DNA from: Bacillota bacterium
GTDB lineage: Bacteria > Bacillota > Thermosediminibacteria > Thermosediminibacterales > Tepidanaerobacteraceae
Direction: 5' to 3'
NCBI GenBank assembly: GCA_023622055.1
Contig: JAMNZY010000091.1
Location: forward strand, 1-33,184
Length of the DNA: 33,184 nt
The translations under genes were made by a program, and so were the position numbers. Below, in pieces: positions 14,734 to 24,300 of the stretch; positions within the stretch are counted from its first letter, which is position 1; each line of letters begins with the position of its first letter. A model generated the notes under the pieces. The model had not been told where the DNA came from, made no database searches, and saw only the letters and a program-made list of their open reading frames with translations.

Positions 14734-17700
14734 ATGAAACAGCTATTGAAAACCACAGAAGAAATATTAGAGTACAGAAAATTGCTAGAGGACATAAAGC
14801 GAGGCAAATCTCATCTCTTTGCCTATGGGATATCAGATTCCCAAAGGGCATATCTAATAGCTGCATTGAAAAAGCAAAGTGCGCCTCAAGTTTTAGTCGT
14901 TACTGCTGATTCCCTAGAGGCTAAAAAACTGGCGGACGACCTTTCCTATTTTTTAGGTCCCCAAGAAGTTGCTTTTTTCCCCGCCAGTTCAGTACTACCT
15001 TATGAAACTGCCGCACGAAGCCTAGAGTTTACTGCCCAGCGCCTGAGCGTAATGGAGAGTTTGTTGCTTAAAAAACCTATTGTGGTGGTGGCGCCCATAC
15101 AGGCACTGCTATCCAAACTTGTGGCACCAAAGATAGTGAAAAAATTCACTATCCAGTTTCAAGTAGGGGAATCTGTACCCTTGGATGATGTTATATCAAA
15201 ACTGTCCGCCATGGGCTATGAACGAGTAGAGTTAATTGAAGGTCGAGGGCAATTTGCCGTCCGTGGCGGTATCCTTGACGTGTATCCTCTTACCAGTGAA
15301 TATCCATACAGGCTGGAATTTTTCGACGAAGAGGTAGATTCCATAAGGCGATTTCTTATTGAGGATCAGCGCTCTATAGACAAGTTGGACAAAATCTTTG
15401 TAGGTCCCGCCCGAGAAGTGGTTTATGATGAAGAGACGGCAAAGACTGCTGCCCTGGCAATCGCCGATGAGTTAAAACAGCGGCAATCAGTGCTAAAATC
15501 CCTGGGCAGTGAAGAATTAGCCCAACACCTGACTGAAAAAGTGGAAGCCCATATAGAAAGACTATCTAACGGCCTCTTTTTCGAAGCGGCAGAGTTATAC
15601 GTATCCCACTTATATCCTGATCTCTGCAATATTATAGATTATTTTGAAAATAGATTTATATCTGTTTTAGTAGAGCCTGGCAGAATAAAAGAAGCTCAGA
15701 AAAATGCAGCTTTTGAGGTAGAAGAGACTTACAAAGGTCTTTTGGAGACTGGTGAAATACTGCCATCCCAAGCCAGTATCTACTACAGCCCATTTGAAAT
15801 ATTGGAAGACTTAAAAAGTGGTAAAATCATATATTTCTCTACATTGCCAAAGACATATCCGGAATTTGAACCTTCTGGCTTGTACTCCTTTCAGTTCCGC
15901 TCTACCACACCTGTTTATGGAAAACTGGATTTGCTAGTTGAAGAAATCTCGAGATTAAAGCGGAGAGATTATAAAATCGTCCTTCTCTCAGGTACTAAAG
16001 AGCGAGGTGAACATTTACTTAAAAACTTAAGAGAAAGGGGCATCGAGGCCAGTTTTTTAGAGGATGATAACACTATACAGCCTGGCCAAGTAGTTATTAC
16101 TCCAGGTTCAATTGAGCATGGGTTTGAAAATCCGGAGATAAAATTTGTCATATTTTCAGATACGGAAATATTCGGCAGACCTAAAAAGAAGCAAACTCAG
16201 CCACGGGCTAAGGCAAAGAGTAAAAAGATTACCGATTATCAGGAACTTCGCCCGGGAGATTATGTAGTCCACGTGTCCCACGGTATCGGGAAATACTTAG
16301 GCGTAGAATCTCTGGAAGTGGGAGGCCATATAAAGGACTACTTTGCCCTCATGTACGCTGGAGGAGATAAACTTTATGTCCCTACAAATCAGGTGGATTT
16401 AATACAAAAGTATATAAGCCCTGGAGATTCACCGGTAAAGCTTCACAAATTAGGGGGCAGTGAGTGGAATAAAACCAAAAGTAAAGCCAAAGCTTCAGTA
16501 AAACAAATGGCAGAAGAATTGATAAAATTATATGCCGCTCGAGAGTCTATTAGGGGATTTGCTTTTTCATCTGATACTCCTTGGCAGGAAGAATTTCAAG
16601 ATATGTTCCCTTATGAGGAGACTCCGGATCAGCTGGCAGCTATCGAGGAAGTCAAGAAGGATATGGAAAGTCCACGACCCATGGACAGACTCCTTTGTGG
16701 AGATGTGGGCTATGGCAAGACGGAAGTGGCAATGAGGGCAGCCTTTAAAGCCGTTATGGACAACAAACAAGTGGCAGTGTTAGTCCCTACCACTGTTTTG
16801 GTCCAGCAGCACTTTCGCACCTTTTCAGAAAGATTCAAGCCTTTTCCTGTGAATGTGGAGTCTATTAGCAGATTTAAGACTGCCGCCCAGCAGAAAGAAA
16901 TAATTGGGAAACTAAAAACAGGAGAAATTGACATAATTATCGGCACCCACAGATTGCTGCAAAAGGACGTAAAATTTAAGGATTTGGGTCTGCTCATTAT
17001 AGACGAGGAACAGCGGTTTGGAGTGGCCCATAAGGAAAAGATAAAACAGCTGAAGAAAAACATCGATGTGTTGACTCTTACTGCTACTCCCATACCCAGA
17101 ACTTTGCATATGGCCATGAGTGGAGTAAGGGACATGAGCATTATAGAAACGCCGCCGGAAAATCGTTTTCCCATTCAGACTTATGTGGTAGAACACAATG
17201 AATCTCTTATACGAGATGCCATTATACGGGAGCTATCCCGAGGTGGCCAAGTTTACTATGTGTACAACCGAGTTCAGACCATACATGAGGAAGCCCAGAA
17301 ACTAAAACAGCTGGTGCCTGAAGCCCGCATTGCTGTAGCCCACGGACAGATGAATGAAAATGAATTGGAAGAAGTGATGTTGGAATTTTACAATCACGAA
17401 TATGATGTTTTGGTATGCACCACCATCATAGAAACAGGCCTTGACATACCCAATGTAAACACCTTAATTGTCACATCCGCTGACAGAATGGGCCTTTCAC
17501 AGCTTTATCAGTTGAGAGGTCGTGTAGGTAGGTCCAATAAGCAGGCTTTTGCTTATTTTACTTATAAAAAAGACAAAGTGCTCAGTGAAACAGCTGAAAA
17601 GCGGTTAGCTGCTATCCGCGAATTTACTGAATTTGGCTCAGGCCTTAAGATTGCCTTAAAGGATCTGGAAATTAGGGGTGCAGGCAATATTTTAGGTGCG

Positions 17701-18267
17701 GAGCAGCACGGTCACATGATGGCAGTAGGTTATGACCTCTACACTAAATTGTTGGCTGAAGCGGTAAAAGAACTAAAAGGAGAAAAACAAGAAGAAGAAT
17801 TGCGGCCTGTCTTGGAACTAGATATTAGTGCATATATATCTGATGAATATATAAGTAATGAGGCTTTAAAGATGGAGATATATCGTCGCATTGCATCAGT
17901 GGACAGTGTAGAAGAAGCAGATGATTTGGAAGATGAAGTAGAGGACCGCTTTGGGGATATCCCAGAGCCCACCAGAAACCTTATCATGATTTCCCGCATA
18001 AGGGCTTTGGCTGCGAAAATTGGCATCGAAAGCATCATACAAAAAGGCGATGTAATAAATATGAAGTTTCATGAAAGAAGTAAACTGACACCCCAGCTTC
18101 TTGTGGCCATTAAGACGACCCTGGATAGACAGATTAAAATCATAGGTACAAATTCTCCAATAATTGCTGTAAAGACTAGAGGCAATAAGGGCATAAAATT
18201 GCTATTTCGCCTGCAGAAGATATTGGAAGAAATAATGGCTATGCAGGAGTCCGATGGTATAGTATAA
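14734..18267 (+). CDS. mfd: transcription-repair coupling factor Mfd
   Basis: Mfd (1177 residues, normal length) removes RNA polymerase stalled at DNA lesions and recruits UvrABC through its UvrB-like N-terminus. A UvrB-homology module covers the first 350 or so residues (FAVRGGILDVYP). The RNA polymerase-interacting domain contains GDYVVHVSHGIGKYLG near 500. The RecG-like translocase has Walker A GDVGYGKTE, Walker B DEEQRFG, TATPIPRTLHMAMSG and GRVGRSNKQAFAYF. A C-terminal TRCF domain contains DLEDEVEDRFGDIP. The ATG at 14734 has GGGAG at normal spacing, so the TTG at 14695 is rejected. A pth gene, often just upstream in Firmicutes, is not here. The parvulin gene follows about 50 bases downstream, probably in the same transcript. 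Confidence 0.96.
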   Translation: MKQLLKTTEEILEYRKLLEDIKRGKSHLFAYGISDSQRAYLIAALKKQSAPQVLVVTADSLEAKKLADDLSYFLGPQEVAFFPASSVLPYETAARSLEFTAQRLSVMESLLLKKPIVVVAPIQALLSKLVAPKIVKKFTIQFQVGESVPLDDVISKLSAMGYERVELIEGRGQFAVRGGILDVYPLTSEYPYRLEFFDEEVDSIRRFLIEDQRSIDKLDKIFVGPAREVVYDEETAKTAALAIADELKQRQSVLKSLGSEELAQHLTEKVEAHIERLSNGLFFEAAELYVSHLYPDLCNIIDYFENRFISVLVEPGRIKEAQKNAAFEVEETYKGLLETGEILPSQASIYYSPFEILEDLKSGKIIYFSTLPKTYPEFEPSGLYSFQFRSTTPVYGKLDLLVEEISRLKRRDYKIVLLSGTKERGEHLLKNLRERGIEASFLEDDNTIQPGQVVITPGSIEHGFENPEIKFVIFSDTEIFGRPKKKQTQPRAKAKSKKITDYQELRPGDYVVHVSHGIGKYLGVESLEVGGHIKDYFALMYAGGDKLYVPTNQVDLIQKYISPGDSPVKLHKLGGSEWNKTKSKAKASVKQMAEELIKLYAARESIRGFAFSSDTPWQEEFQDMFPYEETPDQLAAIEEVKKDMESPRPMDRLLCGDVGYGKTEVAMRAAFKAVMDNKQVAVLVPTTVLVQQHFRTFSERFKPFPVNVESISRFKTAAQQKEIIGKLKTGEIDIIIGTHRLLQKDVKFKDLGLLIIDEEQRFGVAHKEKIKQLKKNIDVLTLTATPIPRTLHMAMSGVRDMSIIETPPENRFPIQTYVVEHNESLIRDAIIRELSRGGQVYYVYNRVQTIHEEAQKLKQLVPEARIAVAHGQMNENELEEVMLEFYNHEYDVLVCTTIIETGLDIPNVNTLIVTSADRMGLSQLYQLRGRVGRSNKQAFAYFTYKKDKVLSETAEKRLAAIREFTEFGSGLKIALKDLEIRGAGNILGAEQHGHMMAVGYDLYTKLLAEAVKELKGEKQEEELRPVLELDISAYISDEYISNEALKMEIYRRIASVDSVEEADDLEDEVEDRFGDIPEPTRNLIMISRIRALAAKIGIESIIQKGDVINMKFHERSKLTPQLLVAIKTTLDRQIKIIGTNSPIIAVKTRGNKGIKLLFRLQKILEEIMAMQESDGIV

Positions 18268-18317
18268 TGATATCAAGGTATAGAGCAAGTTTTACTTACC
18301 TGTATGAGGAGGATACT

Positions 18318-19274
18318 ATGAGGAAGCTATGTGTTTCAGTCCTTTTGATAACAATGCTTATAGCAGCAGTGGGATGTCAAAATGCTGAAAAGACTGAGGG
18401 CAAGATCATAGACGGCAAAGAGGTTATAGCTAAGGTCAATGATGAGTATATTTTAAAAGCTGACTTTGACCGCCAAGTGGCTCAGGTAAAGAGTGTTTTA
18501 GAAGCCAATGGGCAAGACTTTTCTACTGTCGAAGGCAAAAAGATATTGCAGGATATAAAAGAAACCGTTTTGGAATCGATGATAAACGATCAGGTGATAC
18601 TTTGGCAGGCGAGAAAAAATAACATTACTCTAGATGATGAAGAATTTAATGAAACTATAAGGCAGCTAGAGCAGTACCATGGTGGCAGAGATGCTTTAGA
18701 GACATATTTAAAGCAGCAGGGTTTTGATAGACAGTCTTTTGAAGCCCAAGTGAAAGACCAGTTGATAATAAATAAGTTCAGAGAAAAACTCACATCCAAT
18801 GTAAAAGTCACAGAGGCTGAAGTCAAAAAATATTATGATGAAAATAAGGAAATGTTTGAACTGCCATCACCGGAGATCCGAGCAAGCCACATCTTGGTAG
18901 ATACAGAAGAGGAAGCAAGGGAAATTTTGGGAAAGATAAGAGATGGAGCTGATTTTGAGGAGCTGGCTAAAAAGTATTCCAAAGATCCGGGCTCCAAGGA
19001 TTTAGGAGGAGATTTAGGGTACTTTTCTAAAGGTAAGATGGTGCCCGAGTTTGAAAAAGCTGCCTTTGCATTAAAGCCGGGAGAAGTAAGTGACATTGTC
19101 AAAAGTGAATATGGGTACCACATAATTAAAGTTACTGGTGAACGGACTTCACTAAGTTTTGATGATGCTAAAGAATATATAAAATCTAACTTGGAAAACA
19201 CTAAAAAAGATGAGGAGTTTGCTAAACACCTGGAGGAGTGGAAAAAACAATCCCACATAGAAAAATATTTATAA
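18318..19274 (+). CDS. SurA/PrsA-like peptidyl-prolyl isomerase lipoprotein
   Basis: This is a 318-residue extracytoplasmic foldase. A signal peptide ends in the lipobox IAAVGC, so Cys20 should be lipidated and the protein anchored outside the membrane. Residues of about 35-165 form a SurA-N-like chaperone region. Residues 183-275 or so are a parvulin domain (IRASHILVDTEEEA, GGDLGYFSKGKMVPEFEKAAFAL, VKSEYGYHIIKV). It probably helps exported proteins fold. The ATG at 18318 has GAGGAGG five bases upstream and immediately precedes the signal peptide; the longer ORF-track start places a nonsensical leader before it. In this family prsA-like genes commonly sit between mfd and spoVT. Confidence 0.9.
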   Translation: MRKLCVSVLLITMLIAAVGCQNAEKTEGKIIDGKEVIAKVNDEYILKADFDRQVAQVKSVLEANGQDFSTVEGKKILQDIKETVLESMINDQVILWQARKNNITLDDEEFNETIRQLEQYHGGRDALETYLKQQGFDRQSFEAQVKDQLIINKFREKLTSNVKVTEAEVKKYYDENKEMFELPSPEIRASHILVDTEEEAREILGKIRDGADFEELAKKYSKDPGSKDLGGDLGYFSKGKMVPEFEKAAFALKPGEVSDIVKSEYGYHIIKVTGERTSLSFDDAKEYIKSNLENTKKDEEFAKHLEEWKKQSHIEKYL

Positions 19275-19285
19275 GCTATCTTAAA

Positions 19286-19339
19286 TTGCCTTCAATGAAT
19301 AGAACCTCCATCTGTGTTATATACTATATGTGAAGGCAA
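19286..19339 (+). promoter_or_regulatory. sigma-G-like spoVT promoter framed by an inverted repeat
   Basis: GAATA (19297-19301), 18 bases, then TATACTA (19320-19326) fits the sigma-G pattern GHATR-N17/18-CATWMTA with one mismatch. B. subtilis spoVT is sigma-G dependent, so the match is sensible. TTGCCTTC (19286-19293) and GAAGGCAA (19332-19339) form a perfect 8-bp inverted repeat around it. Confidence 0.6.
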
Positions 19340-19365
19340 ACCAGATTATAAGGAGGGAAATTTTA

Positions 19366-19926
19366 TTGAAGGCAACAGGAATTGTTCGGCGTATAGATGA
19401 TCTAGGTCGTGTAGTAATACCTAAAGAGATTCGTCGGACTCTCAGAATTCGCGAAGGTGACCCTCTTGAGATATTCACAGATCGGGAAGGAGAAGTAATA
19501 CTTAAAAAGTATTCACCGATTGGAGAGCTAGGGGACTTCGCTAAAGAATATGCCGATTCACTTCATGATTCTGTAAATCATATTACGTGTATTGCTGACA
19601 GAGATGCAATTATAGCTGTAGCAGGAGCGCCGAAAAAGGAATATATAGACAAATCTATTAGTTCTGTCCTTGAAAAGATTATGGAAGAACGTAGGCCTGT
19701 CCTTATATCTAAAACTAGTGAAAAAGATTATGTACCTATAACTAGAGATGAAGAGGATGCCAAAATCAAATATTCAAGCCAGGTTATTTGTCCTATTATT
19801 GCTGAAGGAGATCCCATAGGTGCTGTAATCCTCCTTTCTAAAGACGCTGATGTAACCATGGGAGAAATGGAACTTAAGGTAGCGGAAACTGCAGCAGGCT
19901 TTTTGGCTAGGCAAATGGAACAATAA
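19366..19926 (+). CDS. spoVT: stage V sporulation protein T, AbrB-family regulator
   Basis: SpoVT is a forespore transcription factor that tunes sigma-G-dependent genes during spore maturation. The N-terminus is a swapped-hairpin AbrB DNA-binding domain (GIVRRIDDLGRVVIPKEIRR). Residues of about 55-186 form a GAF-like domain thought to sense a ligand. The length of 186 residues is close to the 178 of B. subtilis. The TTG at 19366 lies eight bases after AGGAGGG and yields the classic MKATGIVRR start. The ORF-track start at 19330 is upstream of that ribosome site and is rejected. The gene has its own sigma-G-like promoter and is followed by a 17-bp terminator shared with convergent pckA. Confidence 0.95.
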   Translation: MKATGIVRRIDDLGRVVIPKEIRRTLRIREGDPLEIFTDREGEVILKKYSPIGELGDFAKEYADSLHDSVNHITCIADRDAIIAVAGAPKKEYIDKSISSVLEKIMEERRPVLISKTSEKDYVPITRDEEDAKIKYSSQVICPIIAEGDPIGAVILLSKDADVTMGEMELKVAETAAGFLARQMEQ

Positions 19927-19929
19927 AAA

Positions 19930-19969
19930 GCATCAAAAAACCACCCGTAAAAGGGTGGTTTTTTGATGC
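19930..19969. terminator. 17-bp bidirectional terminator between spoVT and pckA
   Basis: A perfect 17-bp stem (left arm 19930-19946, right arm 19953-19969; core AAAAAACCACCC/GGGTGGTTTTTT) has a GTAAAA loop and T runs on both strands. Confidence 0.93.
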
Positions 19970-19988
19970 ATAGCTTATGCATAGCTTG
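19967..19988. repeat. 11-bp tandem duplication
   Basis: TGCATAGCTTA is followed directly by TGCATAGCTTG (10 of 11 identical), between the terminator and the pckA stop codon. It is probably a slippage product. Confidence 0.6.
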
Positions 19989-19989
19989 A

Positions 19990-21564
19990 CTACTTTCTAG
20001 AGTGCTTTGGCCCTGCAGCAATAACTTCAGGGGCTATACCGGAAAACTTGGCGATATTCTTGGCAAAGCTTTCGGCAAGTTGAGCAGCTGTCTTGTCATA
20101 GGCTTCTTTGTCGCTCCATGTATTCCTGGGGTTTAATACTTCTGCAGGAACATCAGGGCAAGATTTGGGAATCATTAATCCAAAGACGGGATCTTCTTCA
20201 TATTCCACTGAGTCAAGTTTACCTTCAAGGGCTGCCCTAATCATGGCTCTAGTGTATCCTAGATCCATGCGCTTACCTACACCATAAGGTCCGCCTGTCC
20301 ATCCGGTGTTTACCAGAAATACGTTGGCGTCGTGCTTTTCAATTTTTTCACCTAATAGTTTAGCATATACCATTGGTGAAAGGGGCAAGAATGGTGCACC
20401 AAAACAGGAAGAGAATGTGGCCTGGGGTTCTGTAATTCCCCTTTCAGTTCCAGCTAGTTTACTGGTATAGCCGGAAATAAAATAGTACATAGCCTGTTCT
20501 CTAGTGAGTTTAGCTATAGGTGGCAGAACACCAAAGGCATCTGCAGTTAGGAATACCACAGTTTTAGGATGTCCTCCTACGCCGGGAATGACAGCGCCGG
20601 GAATGTATTCTACAGGATAAGCAGCCCGAGTGTTTTCAGTGACCTCATCGCTGAAATAATCGGGAACTCTTGTATTTTCATCTATAATAACATTTTCCAA
20701 AACTGTGCCGAATTTTATGGCGTCATAAATCTGAGGTTCCTTTTCCCTGGTGAGATTAATACATTTGGCGTAGCAGCCGCCTTCGAAGTTAAAGATTCCG
20801 TCATCAGACCATCCGTGTTCATCGTCGCCAATGAGGTATCTATGAGGATCAGCAGAAAGGGTGGTCTTACCTGTGCCAGAAAGGCCAAAGAACAGCGCTG
20901 TAGACCCGTCTTTACCTACATTTGCAGAACAGTGCATGGAAAGGACTCCTGCCTCAGGCATTAGGTAATTTAACACTGAGAAGACAGATTTCTTCATTTC
21001 ACCGGCATATTGGGTGCCACCGATGATTATCAGTTTCTTTTCAAAGCTTATGATGATAAAAGCTTCAGAATTTACTTTGTCGGTTTCTGGATCTGCCTTA
21101 AAACCAGGGGCACAGATAACTGTAAAGCCTGGCTCGTGATTTTTAAGTTCTTCTTCTGTTGGTACTATAAACAGCTGACGGCAAAATAGGTTCTGGTAAG
21201 CATATTCATTGATGACTCGAATGGGCAAGCGATACTTGGGATCTGCACCGGCAAAGCCGTCAAATACAAAGATATCCCTGTTTTGCAAATATGCTAAAAG
21301 CCGCTTTAAAAGGCCCTCAAAGTTTTCTTTCTGGATGGGTTTGTTATTGCCCCACCATATTTTGTCATGGACAGAAGGTTCATCAACGATGAATTTGTCG
21401 TTAGGGGAGCGGCCGGTGTACTTGCCTGTAAAGACATTTAAGGCACCGGTGTCTGTCAAAGAACCTTCCCCTCTCTTTAGTGCCTCTTCCACAAGGCGGG
21501 GTACAGACAGATTTTTGTAAACATTTTTTGTGTTGTAAAGACCGATGGAAGCTAATTTTTCCAT
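19990..21564 (-). CDS. pckA: phosphoenolpyruvate carboxykinase (ATP)
   Basis: This 524-residue enzyme interconverts oxaloacetate plus ATP with PEP, CO2 and ADP. It serves gluconeogenesis, or in anaerobes ATP-yielding PEP carboxylation. The ATP-type fingerprint is clear: the P-loop [14 protein letters not shown], the metal-binding [11 protein letters not shown], the [10 protein letters not shown] segment, and [12 protein letters not shown] near the N-terminus. GGAGGT precedes the ATG by seven bases. Its upstream region has a TATAAT (minus strand, 21605-21610) but no good -35, and a small TAACA/TGTTA dyad just upstream of that hexamer. It interrupts the spo cluster on the opposite strand and shares a terminator with spoVT. 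Confidence 0.96.
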   Translation of the reverse strand: MEKLASIGLYNTKNVYKNLSVPRLVEEALKRGEGSLTDTGALNVFTGKYTGRSPNDKFIVDEPSVHDKIWWGNNKPIQKENFEGLLKRLLAYLQNRDIFVFDGFAGADPKYRLPIRVINEYAYQNLFCRQLFIVPTEEELKNHEPGFTVICAPGFKADPETDKVNSEAFIIISFEKKLIIIGGTQYAGEMKKSVFSVLNYLMPEAGVLSMHCSANVGKDGSTALFFGLSGTGKTTLSADPHRYLIGDDEHGWSDDGIFNFEGGCYAKCINLTREKEPQIYDAIKFGTVLENVIIDENTRVPDYFSDEVTENTRAAYPVEYIPGAVIPGVGGHPKTVVFLTADAFGVLPPIAKLTREQAMYYFISGYTSKLAGTERGITEPQATFSSCFGAPFLPLSPMVYAKLLGEKIEKHDANVFLVNTGWTGGPYGVGKRMDLGYTRAMIRAALEGKLDSVEYEEDPVFGLMIPKSCPDVPAEVLNPRNTWSDKEAYDKTAAQLAESFAKNIAKFSGIAPEVIAAGPKHSRK

Positions 21565-21758
21565 TGTTTTTACCTCCGCTTCTATAAAAATTCATTTAAA
21601 ACCTATTATATAACATTTTTGTTAAGGATACTATATATACTTTGCTCATTTTTATAAAAAAATCGGTGATAACTTTGGAAAATGCTCTTTTTTTCACAAT
21701 CTTGCCTATAAAAACAACATACCGCCATACGGAACAAAAATAATGTTTTGAATAAATA

Positions 21759-21787
21759 TTGCTGCTGATAATAGAATAGAATATAAT
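21759..21787 (+). promoter_or_regulatory. putative promoter of the spoVB-like gene
   Basis: TTGCTG, a 17-base spacer and TATAAT, 35 bases before the TTG start. This 258-base gap otherwise holds the pckA promoter region on the other strand. Confidence 0.5.
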
Positions 21788-21822
21788 AGATAAAGAGTTT
21801 TTAAAGAAAGGCGGATATTTTC

Positions 21823-23427
21823 TTGGCAGACAAGAAAAATTCTTTTCTAAAAGGTGCTCTAATTTTGACTGCAGCAGGATTTATTGTAAAAGCTTTAGGG
21901 GCTGCATACCGCATTCCCTTGGCGCTGCTGATAAAAGACGAAGGTATGGGCCTTTATCAAATGGCATACCCAATTTATTTGATACTTCTTGCAATTTCCA
22001 CAGCCGGTCTTCCCACGGCTATTTCCAAGATGGTATCTGAAGATGTTGCTTTGGGGAGATATAAGAATGCTTATCGCATATTTGTAGTTTCACTGCTGGT
22101 CTTAGCTTCAGTGGGCCTTGTCCTGACCCTTGTTTTAGTGGCTGGTGCAGAGCTGCTTTCAACAAGAGTTTATCAAAACCCCAAAGCTTATTATTCTATT
22201 ATTAGTATTGCACCAGCAATATTTTTTGTTTCTATTATGTCATGTTTTAGAGGTTTTTTTCAGGGTTTACAGGACATGACCCCATCGGCCATCTCCCAAA
22301 TAGTGGAGCAAATAGGTCGAGTAGTGGCAGTATTTATTCTTGCCAATTTGCTGCTGCCATATGGTGTGGAATTTGCTGCTGCTGGTGCGGCATTTGGTCC
22401 AGTGGCAGGAGCTGTTGCAGGGCTGATTGTACTCATCTTGGTGTACTATAACAAAAAAGGTCATCTCATTAAAAAGATGAGTTCGGATACAAGCCAAACT
22501 CTGGAGAGCTTCCTACATATTATATATCGCTTATTTTCCTTTGCAATTCCCATAACTTTGGGAGGCCTCATAAGTCCTTTTATGAACATGGCTGATGCAG
22601 CCATTGTAAACGCTAGATTACAATATGCTGGTTTTTCCGTAAAACGGGCAACAGAGCTTTTTGGACAGCTCACCGGTATGGCTGCACCCCTTGTAAATTT
22701 ACCTGTTGTGGCAACTACAGCCCTTTCTGCAAGCTTGGTGCCGGCTATTTCTGAGGCCATGGCATTAAACAACAGGCAGCTGATTGCCTCAAGAGCTGAA
22801 ACAGGAATGCGATTTAGTATAATATTCGGTCTGCCTGCAGCAGTGGGCATGTACGTGCTGGCTTCTCCAATAACTATTTTGCTTTATAAAAATGCTGAGG
22901 CAGGAATATCCCTTGAGGTTTTGGCATGGGGAGTGGTATTTCTAGCCCTTACTCAGACTACCACAGGAATACTTCAGGGCATTGGCAAAACTACAATACC
23001 TGTGACAAACATGTTATACGGTGCCGTTATAAAAGTTGTCATAAATTATGCTCTAACAGGAGTGCCTCATATCAACATAAAAGGGGCGGCTCTTGGAACA
23101 GTTATGGGCTATCTGATTCCTTCCATTTTAAATGCTTGGCAAGTGGTTAAGTGGACAAATCTTAGAGTTGATTTAAATTACATGGTAATAAAACCTGCCA
23201 TTGCCGCTGCCATTATGGGAATTGGCGTAAAGTTTGCCCACAGTGAGCTCATGCTCATAGGTTTCTCCCAAAACAAGGCAACAATTGTGGCTATAGCTTT
23301 AGGTGTGATTATATACGCTCTGGCTTTGATATTGATGGGAGGCTTAAGGAAAGAGGACTTGGAACTTTTGCCCGGTGGCCGCCGAATTGTAACGGTTTTA
23401 AAAAAATTTGGAGCCTTCAGGAGGTAA
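21823..23427 (+). CDS. SpoVB/MurJ-like polysaccharide flippase (MATE/MOP superfamily)
   Basis: This is a 534-residue integral membrane protein with about 14 hydrophobic segments. It belongs to the polysaccharide biosynthesis/SpoVB group of the MOP superfamily. Recognisable features are GFIVKALGAAYRIPLA, GLYQMAYPIY, and a basic first loop. Relatives flip lipid-linked precursors for cell wall or spore cortex. The position next to mazG matches B. subtilis yabM (a SpoVB paralogue) more than spoVB itself, so I give no symbol. It starts at TTG with AAGGCGG upstream. The mazG gene starts four bases after its stop, so the two are co-transcribed. Confidence 0.88.
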   Translation: MADKKNSFLKGALILTAAGFIVKALGAAYRIPLALLIKDEGMGLYQMAYPIYLILLAISTAGLPTAISKMVSEDVALGRYKNAYRIFVVSLLVLASVGLVLTLVLVAGAELLSTRVYQNPKAYYSIISIAPAIFFVSIMSCFRGFFQGLQDMTPSAISQIVEQIGRVVAVFILANLLLPYGVEFAAAGAAFGPVAGAVAGLIVLILVYYNKKGHLIKKMSSDTSQTLESFLHIIYRLFSFAIPITLGGLISPFMNMADAAIVNARLQYAGFSVKRATELFGQLTGMAAPLVNLPVVATTALSASLVPAISEAMALNNRQLIASRAETGMRFSIIFGLPAAVGMYVLASPITILLYKNAEAGISLEVLAWGVVFLALTQTTTGILQGIGKTTIPVTNMLYGAVIKVVINYALTGVPHINIKGAALGTVMGYLIPSILNAWQVVKWTNLRVDLNYMVIKPAIAAAIMGIGVKFAHSELMLIGFSQNKATIVAIALGVIIYALALILMGGLRKEDLELLPGGRRIVTVLKKFGAFRR

Positions 23428-23431
23428 TTTC

Positions 23432-24220
23432 ATGTCAAAACGGACTTTAGATGATTTAGTAGAAATAATGGCGAAACTCAGGGGCAATCCTGGCTGTCCT
23501 TGGGACAAGGCCCAGACCCATGAAACTCTAAAACCCTATATCATAGAAGAAGCCTATGAAGTGGTAGATGCCATCGAAAGAAACAGCAGAGAAGATCTCA
23601 TAGAGGAACTGGGAGACCTTCTTCTCCAAATAGTCTTTCACAGCCGCCTTGGAGAAGAGCGGGGCGAGTTTGACATAGGGGATGTCATTGAAGGAGTCTG
23701 TGAAAAGATGATAAGGCGGCACCCTCATATCTTTGGCGATATAGCTGTAGATGGCACTGATGAAGTTTTGAAAAATTGGGAAGAAATAAAGCGGGAAGAA
23801 AAGGATATGAAATCAGAAGCCGAGAGTATGATGAACCTGCCCAAGACATTGCCAGCTCTGATGAAGGCTTTTAAAGTTCAAGAAAAGGCCGCTCGGGTAG
23901 GTTTTGATTGGGATGATGTAAGGGGCGCAATAGATAAGGTTTATGAAGAATTGGACGAGCTTAAAGAGGTATATAATACAGGAAATAGTGACAAAATAAG
24001 AGAAGAAATGGGAGATTTGTTATTTGCCTGTGTAAATGTGGCTCGTTTTTTAGAAGTTGAACCTGAGCTTGCTTTGAATGATGCTGTAAAAAAATTCATA
24101 AGCAGATTTAATTATGTAGAAGCAACGGCAGCAGAATCTGACAGGAGTTTACAAGATATGAGTTTACAGGAAATGGAAGAATTATGGCAACAAAGTAAAA
24201 TTCAAGAAAAAAAGTTATAA
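23432..24220 (+). CDS. mazG: nucleoside triphosphate pyrophosphohydrolase MazG
   Basis: MazG hydrolyses (d)NTPs to the monophosphate and PPi, cleaning aberrant nucleotides and affecting ppGpp levels. The 262-residue protein has the usual two tandem MazG domains. The first carries the metal-binding EEAYEVVDAIE and EELGDLLLQ motifs near residues 40-70, and the second a repeat of it (YEELDELKEV, EEMGDLLFA) near 175-200. It lacks the N-terminal tetrapyrrole-methylase-like domain fused in B. subtilis YabN. The ATG at 23432 has CAGGAGG upstream at good spacing. It follows the flippase gene almost without gap. Confidence 0.93.
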   Translation: MSKRTLDDLVEIMAKLRGNPGCPWDKAQTHETLKPYIIEEAYEVVDAIERNSREDLIEELGDLLLQIVFHSRLGEERGEFDIGDVIEGVCEKMIRRHPHIFGDIAVDGTDEVLKNWEEIKREEKDMKSEAESMMNLPKTLPALMKAFKVQEKAARVGFDWDDVRGAIDKVYEELDELKEVYNTGNSDKIREEMGDLLFACVNVARFLEVEPELALNDAVKKFISRFNYVEATAAESDRSLQDMSLQEMEELWQQSKIQEKKL

Positions 24221-24243
24221 ATTTCCCTTGATAAAGAAGGATT

Positions 24244-24272
24244 TTGTCAACAAGTGGAGAATAGTCTATATG
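24244..24272 (+). promoter_or_regulatory. putative hup promoter
   Basis: TTGTCA, a 17-base spacer and TATATG, 28 bases before the HU start codon. Confidence 0.5.
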
Positions 24273-24300
24273 AATTAATTAACATCAGGGAGGGAATCTT

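Noticed and set aside
16710-17174. 154-residue minus-strand ORF inside mfd
   Set aside because: Antisense of the helicase motifs; no independent support.
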